Positions 8,527 through 16,883 of a stretch of DNA of 64,000 bases are shown here, piece after piece; position 1 is the stretch's first letter, and each line of letters begins with the position of its first letter. The position numbers were made by a program, and so were the translations under genes. The notes below the pieces were generated by a model, which saw only the letters and a list, made by a program, of their open reading frames with translations, had not been told where the DNA came from and did no database searches. Source of the DNA: Myxococcus qinghaiensis (GTDB taxonomy: Bacteria > Myxococcota > Myxococcia > Myxococcales > Myxococcaceae); contig NZ_JAKCFA010000003.1 of assembly GCF_024198215.1 (NCBI RefSeq), positions 372,001 through 436,000 on the forward strand, given 5' to 3'.

Positions 8527-9074
8527 TGTCGCGGCTCGTCCTCGGTGAACTCCGCGTCCACCTCTGACGTGGACGCACCGGAGCGCATGCGCGCGGACGG
8601 GCTCGCCGCGTCCTCCGTCCACGACTCCGGGAACGGAGTCCGCGAGACAGGCTCGCCAGGGAACTGCTCGGGAAAGCCCACGCCGCCCAGGGTGGTGACG
8701 CGCAGCGAGCCGTCGCGCATGCGGCGCTCCACGGCCCGGCGCAGGCGCGCCGTCACGAAGCGCCGCACGGGAGGCAAGAACAGCGACAGGCCCACCACGT
8801 CGGTGATGACGCCGGGAACCACCAGCAGCACGCCGCCGAGCATCACCAGCGCGCCGCTGAACAGGCCCTCCTCGGGGACCTGCCCCCGGGCCAAGGCGTC
8901 TCGCCAGCGGCGCATCACCCTGCCCCCCTCACGACGGGCGAGCCAGGAGCCCACCACGCCCGTCAGCAGCACCAGGGCCAGCGTCGGCATGAAGCCCACC
9001 TCGCGGCCGATGACGACCAGCAGGTAGAGCTCCACGAAGGGAACGATGAGCGCGAGCAGGAAGTACTTGAACAC
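8523..9074 (-). CDS. fxsA: FxsA family membrane protein
   Basis: 183 residues. The N-terminal 130 match the FxsA family: a first helix starting FKYFLLALIVPFVELYLLV, then GVVGSWLARREGG, a central VPEEGLFSGALVMLGGVLLVVPG segment and DVVGLSLFLPPVRR. FxsA is a small inner-membrane protein; in E. coli its overproduction relieves F-exclusion of phage T7, and its ordinary function is not known. The C-terminal 50 residues are acidic and variable, as is usual in the family. It is a single gene with its start about 80 bases beyond the 3' end of the next gene. Confidence 0.9.
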   Translation of the reverse strand: MFKYFLLALIVPFVELYLLVVIGREVGFMPTLALVLLTGVVGSWLARREGGRVMRRWRDALARGQVPEEGLFSGALVMLGGVLLVVPGVITDVVGLSLFLPPVRRFVTARLRRAVERRMRDGSLRVTTLGGVGFPEQFPGEPVSRTPFPESWTEDAASPSARMRSGASTSEVDAEFTEDEPRH

Positions 9075-9151
9075 ACCCGCAACCTAACGCCGAGCGCTCC
9101 CTCGTGCCGGACAACCCCACGGGCAAGGCGGCGCCTCCCCGCCCGTCTGGC

Positions 9152-9688
9152 CTACCTGCCGCCGAGGTTCCCCAACATCGAGTCCACCAGCAGATAAAGG
9201 AAGAAGAAGGCGGCGATGGCGATGAGGAAGAACTTCGCGCCCGGCTGAAAGCTCCTGGGCCCTTCCGTCGTCAGCGGCGTGTACGTGGCGGAGCCCATCG
9301 CCTCGGTTGACGCCCCGGAGGCTCCACCCGCGTAGCGCACCGTGCGCATGTACTGGTCCGCCACCAGGCCTTCATCGGAGGCCACCAGCGAGCGGCCCAG
9401 CTGGGGGTCCACGAGCCGGGCTCCGGCCTTGGAGGCCAGCTTGACGGCCTCGCCCACCACCTCGCGCACCAGGTCCGAGCGCTCGGCCAGGGGGATTCGC
9501 AGCTCGGTGGCTACCACCCGTCCGCCCTCGCGCAGCACTCCCACCTCCACGTCCCCGTGCTGGAAGTTCCAGAGGCGGTTTCCATCCGGACGGACGGTCA
9601 CCCGCTTCTCCGAGAGGAGGCCATCCACCCGCGCCGCCTCGTAGGGCGTGCCCGGCGTCATCGTCTGTAGGAGCAACTCGTATCTCAC
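9152..9688 (-). CDS. Conserved hypothetical protein with C-terminal membrane anchor
   Basis: 178 residues from the GTG at 9688. The open frame continues far upstream opposite the methyltransferase gene, but that part is antisense. The chosen start gives a protein beginning VRYELLLQTMTPGTPYE and leaves a 30-base divergent gap before rlmI. The soluble N-terminal part of about 140 residues is mixed alpha/beta and unrecognised. A single hydrophobic helix near the end (FFLIAIAAFFFLYLLVDSML) suggests a tail-anchored membrane protein. I do not recognise a function. Confidence 0.7.
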   Translation of the reverse strand: MRYELLLQTMTPGTPYEAARVDGLLSEKRVTVRPDGNRLWNFQHGDVEVGVLREGGRVVATELRIPLAERSDLVREVVGEAVKLASKAGARLVDPQLGRSLVASDEGLVADQYMRTVRYAGGASGASTEAMGSATYTPLTTEGPRSFQPGAKFFLIAIAAFFFLYLLVDSMLGNLGGR

Positions 9689-9718
9689 GCGGGTTGCGAG
9701 TATACGCCGCGAATCGCC

Positions 9719-11026
<1,308 letters not shown>

Positions 11027-11077
11027 GGCGCCACGCATCGACCCGCGCGCCCGGGGCGTGAGACAAGGGCACGGACC

Positions 11078-11575
11078 ATGCGGACCCGGGACTGGGACGA
11101 AGGCGAGGACGCCCCCGCGACAGGGGGCACTCGCGAGAAGGAGCGCGCACTGAAGGAAGTGCGCGCCATCTATCGACAGGCGGACACGGCCTACGTCCCC
11201 TTCTCGTGTCCGGCGAGCGGCGAGTGCTGCCAGCTGGCGCGCACCGGACGTCAGCCCTGGCTGTGGCTGCCCGAGTGGGAATTGTTGACGAAGGGACGTC
11301 CCCTGCCCCCACCTCGCGAGGACGGCGGGTGCCCCTACCTGGATGCGGCGGGCAAGCGCTGCACGGTGTACGCGGACCGCCCGTTCGGCTGCCGCACCTT
11401 CTTCTGCGAGCGCATCCGCGGGCCCTCGCGCCAGCCCGCGGAGACGGTGGGCGCGCTGCTGGAGCGACTGGAGCGCGTGTCCCAGGGCAGGGACGCCACC
11501 CTCAAGGCGCCGCGTCCGCTGCTGGAGTGGCACGCGGAATCCCTGACGTCAGCGGCGTCGAGGCAGACACCCTGA
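11078..11575 (+). CDS. YkgJ family cysteine-cluster protein
   Basis: 165 residues. The conserved cysteine cluster is clear: CPASGECCQL near residue 45, then GGCPYLDAAGKRC, GCRTFF and C in FFCERIRG. These match the CxxCC and GxCpxLd...C...RPxxCR layout of the YkgJ/UPF0153 family, thought to bind zinc or an iron-sulfur cluster; its biochemical role is not known. It lies 51 bases after rlmI on the same strand and may be co-transcribed with it. The protein is probably cytoplasmic, with no signal peptide. Confidence 0.85.
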   Translation: MRTRDWDEGEDAPATGGTREKERALKEVRAIYRQADTAYVPFSCPASGECCQLARTGRQPWLWLPEWELLTKGRPLPPPREDGGCPYLDAAGKRCTVYADRPFGCRTFFCERIRGPSRQPAETVGALLERLERVSQGRDATLKAPRPLLEWHAESLTSAASRQTP

Positions 11576-11813
11576 CGGGTCTTCTCGTACCGCAGCGCCC
11601 CGGTCTGCACTGAATCCGGCTCTTGGAGTCAAGGCAACGCGGCAATTCGAGGAGTTTTGAAAACAAGGGCGCATGTATCAGCGTGAACTCGTGCGCTGAC
11701 GGGGCAATGATTGCGCCGGCAATCGACTGCGGAGGCGTGGGCTTGCGGAGAGGTCGGACGAGCAGAGCGACAGGTCATCGAGGCCACCCGATGAAAGCTC
11801 GGGTGTCCCGGCC
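11576..11813. promoter_or_regulatory. Intergenic region before glycerate kinase with a hairpin next to the start codon
   Basis: 238 bases without a gene, including a patch of lower GC around 11640-11680. A perfect seven-base inverted repeat (CACCCGA at 11785-11791, TCGGGTG at 11799-11805) ends eight bases before the GTG start at 11814, where it would sit in the ribosome-binding zone. No clear promoter was found. Confidence 0.4.
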
Positions 11814-12932
11814 GTGATTGCTCCTCGTTGGCTCGTCGCGCCGCAGGAATACAAGGGAACCCTCACGGCCACGGAAGCCGCCGAGGCGATGGCCCGGGGC
11901 GTGCGGGAGGTTTCTCCGGAGGTGGTGCTGGACGTCGCGCCGCTCGCCGACGGAGGACCTGGCACGGTGGACGCGTTGCTGTCGGGCACGCGAGGTGAGC
12001 GCCGCGTGTGCCGGGTGCATGGTCCGCTGGGCGAGCCGGTGGAGGCCGCCTGGGCCTTGCTGGAGGATGGGCGCACGGCGGTGGTGGAGATGGCGGCGGC
12101 GTCCGGGCTGACGCGGATGGAGCCGAGTCCGGGCAACGCGCGACGCGCCTCCACGTACGGCACGGGAGAGCTGATTCGCGCCGCGCTGGACACGGGCTGC
12201 GAGCGGCTCATCGTCGGCCTGGGTGGCAGCGCCACGACGGACGGAGGCTCGGGCGCGCTGGCGGCGCTGGGCTATCGCTTCCTGGATGCGAAGGGAGACC
12301 CGTTGCCGCCCGGTGGCGGCGCGCTGCCGGCGCTCGCGCGGGTGGACTCGACGGGACGGCACCCGAGGCTCGGGCAGGTGGAGCTGATGGGCGCCACGGA
12401 TGTCACGTCGCCGCTGCTGGGGGCGGATGGGGCCGCGCGCCTGTTCAGTCCGCAGAAGGGCGCGGACGCGCAGGGTGTGGAGGCGCTGGAGGCGGCGCTG
12501 GCGCACTTCGCGAGCGTGGTGGGTGACCTGGCGGCGGGCTGGCCGGGAACGGGCGCGGCCGGAGGATTCGGCTTCGGACTGACGGTGCTCGCGGGTGCGC
12601 GGCTGGTGCCCGGATATGAGCTGGTGTCGCGCGCGCTGGGGCTGGAGCGGCGCGTGTTGCTCGCGGAGGTGGTGCTCACGGGCGAGGGGCGCTTCGACCG
12701 GCAGACGTCCATGGGCAAGGGGCCGGGAGGACTGGCGCGACTGGCGCGCGAGCACGGCACGCCGGTGGAGCTGTTCGCCGGCTCGGTGCAGCGCGACGAG
12801 GGGCTGGAGCTGGACTTGTTCCACACGGTGGTGGACTTGAGCACCCAGGCGCGTCCCGGGGCCTCGGCGGCGGATGTGCTCCGTGAAGCCGTGGCGCGCT
12901 GGACGGCGGCTCGACTCAAGTCCGGTCGCTGA
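11814..12932 (+). CDS. Glycerate kinase (class II, GlxK/GarK family)
   Basis: 372 residues, the usual family length. Family segments include the opening VIAPRWLVAPQEYKGTLTA, the glycine-rich ADGGPGTVDALL, GLGGSATTDGGSGALAALG, the later GAAGGFGFGLTVLAGA and the C-terminal TGEGRFDRQTSMGKG. The enzyme phosphorylates D-glycerate with ATP, feeding glyoxylate- or serine-derived carbon into glycolysis. The canonical PDxFKGSL opening is changed here to APQEYKGTL. The GTG start follows immediately after a small hairpin. It is a single gene; no glyoxylate-pathway neighbours are visible. Confidence 0.9.
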   Translation: MIAPRWLVAPQEYKGTLTATEAAEAMARGVREVSPEVVLDVAPLADGGPGTVDALLSGTRGERRVCRVHGPLGEPVEAAWALLEDGRTAVVEMAAASGLTRMEPSPGNARRASTYGTGELIRAALDTGCERLIVGLGGSATTDGGSGALAALGYRFLDAKGDPLPPGGGALPALARVDSTGRHPRLGQVELMGATDVTSPLLGADGAARLFSPQKGADAQGVEALEAALAHFASVVGDLAAGWPGTGAAGGFGFGLTVLAGARLVPGYELVSRALGLERRVLLAEVVLTGEGRFDRQTSMGKGPGGLARLAREHGTPVELFAGSVQRDEGLELDLFHTVVDLSTQARPGASAADVLREAVARWTAARLKSGR

Positions 12933-13073
12933 CAGTCCTGGCCGTGGGTGGGCGCGCGCGTCGGCGCATCCAGAGGGACTGAAGTCCTCTCCCCTGCCTC
13001 TCGCACGGGAGCCCTCGAGGGCCGGTTGCGCTGCTCTGCATTCTCACGGGAGGGAGCGGTACACTTCCCGCCC

Positions 13074-13922
13074 ATGCGCCACGTCCTGCTCGCCGCTACC
13101 GCAGCATGCCTTGCGACCGCCTGCACCGAGGGCTCACTCCGCACCGCTCCCTCGGAGCCCATGGCTCAGGCACGAGAAGGGGCCGCCCCCACCGGAGCGT
13201 CCGCAACGGGAATAGCCCAGGCACCGGCCACGACTGGCTCGAGCGCGACGCCCTCCACGACGGAACAGGGCACCGGTGGTACGGGCACGACTCCACCCGC
13301 GACAGCACAAGGTGCGGGAAGCCCCTCCTCCGCGACAGCGCAGGGCTCGGGAGGCACGACGGCACAGGGAGCGGGAAGCCCTTCCTCCGCGACAGCACAG
13401 GGCTCGGGAGGCACGACGGCTCCCGCGAAGGCACAGGGCTCGGGAGGCACGACGGCTCCCGCGACGGCACAGGGCCCGGGAAGCACCACCCCCGCGCCGT
13501 CCTCGGCGGGCCCGTGCTCACGTGACGAGACGTTCCGCATCACCACGGTGGGCAAGGGCAAGCAGCCCACGGTCCAGGTGGAGCCGGACCCCGGCTACGG
13601 AAAGGCCCTGCGCGCGGCGGAGGTGGACCTGGACGGCCGAGGCCAGCAGGACCTCTACGTCATCTTCCCCACCGAAGCGGGGAGCGATGGAGCCACGATG
13701 CAGGCCCTCTACGTCCACTGCAGCGGAGACCGGTACGCCCCCGTCTGGGGCCCCGAGTACACGCTGGAGTTGAAGCCCCTGGACACGCGCACCCAGGGCT
13801 GGCGCGACGTGGTGCACCGGGAGAAGAGCGGCACCCTCGACGCGCCCACGGTGAAGCGCGTGACGATGCGCTTCCAGGGTGACACCTACCAGGACGCGGC
13901 CACGGAGACGGAGAAGCCCTGA
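13074..13922 (+). CDS. Repeat-rich secreted lipoprotein, possible immunity protein
   Basis: 282 residues from the ATG at 13074. The leader has a lipobox (LATAC, Cys17). A long Gly/Thr/Ala/Ser/Gln linker (residues about 35-145) follows, containing near-identical repeats such as ATAQGSGGTTAP, then a compact domain of about 135 residues starting CSRDETFRITTVGKG. This domain has an FG-GAP-like element (AEVDLDGRGQQDLYVIF). The gene is convergent with the probable type VI effector gene, 24 bases apart. Periplasmic lipoproteins are a common form of immunity protein against peptidoglycan-degrading effectors, so that role is possible but inferred from position only. I do not recognise the C-terminal domain. 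Confidence 0.72.
   Translation: MRHVLLAATAACLATACTEGSLRTAPSEPMAQAREGAAPTGASATGIAQAPATTGSSATPSTTEQGTGGTGTTPPATAQGAGSPSSATAQGSGGTTAQGAGSPSSATAQGSGGTTAPAKAQGSGGTTAPATAQGPGSTTPAPSSAGPCSRDETFRITTVGKGKQPTVQVEPDPGYGKALRAAEVDLDGRGQQDLYVIFPTEAGSDGATMQALYVHCSGDRYAPVWGPEYTLELKPLDTRTQGWRDVVHREKSGTLDAPTVKRVTMRFQGDTYQDAATETEKP
13314..13500 (+). repeat. Tandem low-complexity repeats in the lipoprotein gene
   Basis: A unit of 57 bases (19 residues, AGSPSSATAQGSGGTTAQG) occurs twice, starting at 13314 and 13371, followed by shorter 36-base units (ATAQGSGGTTAP type). It encodes the flexible linker between the lipid anchor and the C-terminal domain. Confidence 0.75.
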
Positions 13923-13946
13923 CGGGCCTCCCCTCCTCCCGGCGAC

Positions 13947-16859
13947 TCAGGGCACGTCGAAGTTGAACGAGTTCCGCGTCGACAACAGCGTCGTGCCCGC
14001 GGGCAGCACCAACTGGTAGTTGCGCGGGTTCGTCGTCTGGACGGTGCCCCCCAGCCAGCCCGGCCAGTTCGCCACGTTGTCCACCGAGTCATTCACGCTC
14101 GACGCTTCCGCGAGGATGTGGGTGATGAGGGCAGTCTCATGCGCGTTGGTCCACAGGTTGGGGGCCTGGGTCCAGTTGAGCGTGGGGTTCGCCTGCTTCG
14201 CGGCGGTGAAGGCATTGCGCAGCCGCTGCCCCGCTGAGTTCTGCCCGGCGACATGGCCCGGGCGGAAGATGTGCCAGCGCAGCAGGATGCCCATCAGCTT
14301 CTCGGACGTCGCCACGTCGCCGATGGTCGGAGCACGCGCGTTGGCGCCGGTACCCACGTCGGCCACGCCAGTGCCCCAGGGCGTGTTGCGGATATCTCGC
14401 AGGCGGATGCGGGCCGCGTTCCACATGGCGCGCTGGAAGCCCTCGATGGTCCGTCCCGCCATCTGGAAACGGTAGTACCAGTGATACGTCTTGTAGTAGT
14501 TGCCCGCGGCCTCTGTCTGCGCCATCCGCGCCCACGTCTCGTCGTCGCGCTGCTGCGCGGGCCAGCCCGCGTACTTCTTGCCGGCGCTGCTGTAGAGCGT
14601 GGCGCCATTGCCGGCCCCCGCGTTCCAGTCCTCGTCGATGCGCAGGCCGAAGAACTCGATGGCCTCCTCGAAGGCGGTCTGGTTGCTGGAGCGCAGATAG
14701 GAGAGGAAGCCGCACAGCTCGCCCTCGGAGGGCTCGGCGCTTCCGGCGAAGAGGATGCCCAGCGTCCAGTGACACGGCCCCAGCGAGATGAAAGCGTTGT
14801 CGTAGGCGTTGAGCGAGTCGAAGTACCCCAGGTTCTCCTGCTCGGCGGCGGCGCGGACCACCTTGTACGTGGAGCGCTGGGAGGCCGACATCGAGTTGTA
14901 GTTGGCCACGCCCACGAAGTTGGCCGGCAGCAGCTCCGACGTCGCCCACGTGTGTCGGGTGGGCATGCTCACCGGCCCGCCGTAGCTGGGGTAGTTGGTG
15001 TACGTGCCCAGCACGTGCAGGTCCGTCTCGTTCCGGCCGGTGGGCAGCGTGTAGTAGCCGGAGAAGTCCCGCACGTAGATGCGCGGCGCGGTGTTGACGC
15101 AGTCGTTGTGCCGCCAGAGGTTGTCCTGGACGACGGTGGTGGGGTTGCCGTTCGCCACGTTCATCGCCCGGACGATGACGGGGCAGCGCCAGTGGTGGGT
15201 GAGCCAGTGCCGGATGCGCTGCTCGGTGTCGTCGTTGACGACGCCGCTGACCGCGCCGTCATAGACCTGGGAGTTGGCCACCTGGGACAGCCGCTCCACG
15301 TAGTTCGTGCTCGTGTTGGCGGTGTCCTCCAGCGCGACGTTCTCCATCTTCGAGTAGATCTGGAACTCGCGCACGGCCCACTCGGTGCTCAGGCCGAAGG
15401 CGCCGTCCGGAGTGCCGCCGATGAGGAAGCCCAGCTCGCGCAGGTCGCGCTGGAGCCGGAGCACGTGCGTGGGAGCCGTGAGCGCATTGCCCGCGGTGCC
15501 CGCGCCGGGAGCGACCAGGGTGGGTGCGCCGTTGTTGCCCTGGGCGACCGGCTGCACCGCGCCACCCCAGCGATGCTGGTCGTCACGGTCTCTGCGCTGG
15601 AGGACGAAGCCACCGTAGCGGTGCGTGTCCACCGCCGTGGCGCTCTGCTGCGCTGTGGTGGTGGCAGCCGTGCCCCCCGTCGCCGTGCCTCCGCCAGTCT
15701 GCTGAGACGGGGCGGTCGTGGTGCCCGAGCCACCCGTGCCCGTGGCGCCCTGCGTGGTCGCCGCGGTCGTGGAGCCTGAGCCACCCGTGCCCGTGGCGCC
15801 CTGCGTGGTCGCGGCAGTCGTGGTGCCCGAGCCGCCCGTGCCCGTCGTTCCCTGCGTGGTCGCGGCGGTCGTGGTGCCCGAGCCACCCGTGCCAGGACTG
15901 CTCTGCGCAGTCGTGCCCGTGGTTCCCTGCGTGGTCGCGCCGGTCGTCGTGCCCGTGCCCGAGCCACCCGTGCCAGGACCACTCTGCGTACTCGCGCCTG
16001 TCGTGGTGCCCGAGCCACCCGTGCCCGTACCACTCGCCGAGCCGCCCGTGCTCCCACCACCTTGCGGACTCGCACTCGCCGAGCCCGTCGCCGGAGGAGG
16101 CGCTGCTCCCGCTCCCGCCGAGGCCTCGCCACCACCCGGTGAGCCTCCACCCTCCTGGAGTTCCTCCTCCTCGTCCTCATCCGAACCGAAGGACGGGGGC
16201 ATGACCTCCGTGCCGCCGTTCTGCTCGTGCCGGTCCTCCAGCGTCTCGAGCGTCTCCTTGCTCAGCTCACCCGTGGGCGGAAGGAACTGCGCCAACTGGA
16301 AGCTGGCCAGCGCCGTGCGGGTGGCGTCCGTCAGCTCGTTGTTGATGGGCCCGTTGTACCAACCCAGGTTCGCCAGTCGCGCCTGCACGCCACTGAGCGC
16401 GTCCAGCGGGTCCAGGTGGCCCAGCTTCAACTTCCACTCACACGCCAGCTCGGGCTCCTCGGAGGTCCAGACCTTGAGCGTGGCCTCCGTCGCGTCCGGA
16501 GGCAGCGGCTGGTCCAGCAGTCCCTGGAAGGTGAGCGTCCCCTTGAGGAACTTGTCGCCCAGCTTCAACTCGTAGCGCTTGAGCCCCAGCGGCGCGTTCG
16601 CCCGTCGCATGCCCAGCCGGATGCGGTCCGGAGGATCTCCCCCCTGCAAGCTGTAGCTGGAGCCCGTGGAGACCTTGAGTCCCGGCAGCTCCGGGATGGC
16701 CACCTCGTCACCCGGCTGGAGGCAGAACGGATTCGCCCGCTTCGCGCGCAGCGGCGCGTTGTCCGGATGGTCCCAGAGGTCCTGCCACTTGGCGAACCCA
16801 TACTGCCGAGCAATCTTCGACAGCCACTCGCCCTGCTTGACCTTGTGCCGTGTGCTCAT
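13947..16859 (-). CDS. LysM/peptidoglycan-binding protein with lysozyme-like region; probable type VI secretion effector
   Basis: 970 residues with no signal peptide. In order: a LysM domain (residues about 4-55, HKVKQGEWLSKIARQYG); an adaptor-like segment (about 75-150) containing YELKLGDKFLKGTLTF and GHLDPLDALSGVQARL; a first peptidoglycan-binding domain (about 150-200); a Gly/Ser/Thr/Gln repeat linker (about 220-420); a second peptidoglycan-binding domain (about 455-500); and a C-terminal part of about 440 residues. There, around 670-700, AEQENLGYFDSLNAYDNAF followed by SLGPCHWTLG resembles the lysozyme-like fold (a Glu near an N-x-YD-x-A pattern). It starts 24 bases after vgrG. LysM-adaptor-PG-binding proteins next to vgrG are familiar type VI cargo. 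A muramidase or transglycosylase activity is inferred, not shown. Confidence 0.78.
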   Translation of the reverse strand: MSTRHKVKQGEWLSKIARQYGFAKWQDLWDHPDNAPLRAKRANPFCLQPGDEVAIPELPGLKVSTGSSYSLQGGDPPDRIRLGMRRANAPLGLKRYELKLGDKFLKGTLTFQGLLDQPLPPDATEATLKVWTSEEPELACEWKLKLGHLDPLDALSGVQARLANLGWYNGPINNELTDATRTALASFQLAQFLPPTGELSKETLETLEDRHEQNGGTEVMPPSFGSDEDEEEELQEGGGSPGGGEASAGAGAAPPPATGSASASPQGGGSTGGSASGTGTGGSGTTTGASTQSGPGTGGSGTGTTTGATTQGTTGTTAQSSPGTGGSGTTTAATTQGTTGTGGSGTTTAATTQGATGTGGSGSTTAATTQGATGTGGSGTTTAPSQQTGGGTATGGTAATTTAQQSATAVDTHRYGGFVLQRRDRDDQHRWGGAVQPVAQGNNGAPTLVAPGAGTAGNALTAPTHVLRLQRDLRELGFLIGGTPDGAFGLSTEWAVREFQIYSKMENVALEDTANTSTNYVERLSQVANSQVYDGAVSGVVNDDTEQRIRHWLTHHWRCPVIVRAMNVANGNPTTVVQDNLWRHNDCVNTAPRIYVRDFSGYYTLPTGRNETDLHVLGTYTNYPSYGGPVSMPTRHTWATSELLPANFVGVANYNSMSASQRSTYKVVRAAAEQENLGYFDSLNAYDNAFISLGPCHWTLGILFAGSAEPSEGELCGFLSYLRSSNQTAFEEAIEFFGLRIDEDWNAGAGNGATLYSSAGKKYAGWPAQQRDDETWARMAQTEAAGNYYKTYHWYYRFQMAGRTIEGFQRAMWNAARIRLRDIRNTPWGTGVADVGTGANARAPTIGDVATSEKLMGILLRWHIFRPGHVAGQNSAGQRLRNAFTAAKQANPTLNWTQAPNLWTNAHETALITHILAEASSVNDSVDNVANWPGWLGGTVQTTNPRNYQLVLPAGTTLLSTRNSFNFDVP
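15715..15990 (-). repeat. 51-base tandem repeats encoding the effector linker
   Basis: At least four copies of a 17-residue unit (GTTTAATTQGATGTGGS type, 51 bases) lie in tandem, with a degenerate continuation to about 16050. Such in-frame repeats are prone to copy-number change, so linker length may vary between strains. Confidence 0.75.
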
Positions 16860-16883
16860 CGCGCGTTGGGTCCTTCCAGCGAA

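Noticed and set aside
14253..15779. A 508-codon plus-strand frame opposite the effector gene
   Set aside because: Antisense composition, no motifs, and it is interrupted where the effector linker repeats change.
13300..16050. Short repeats at 13.3 and 15.7-16.0 kb as a possible CRISPR array
   Set aside because: Units are in-frame, directly adjacent, coding for Gly/Thr/Ala linkers and have no unique spacers.
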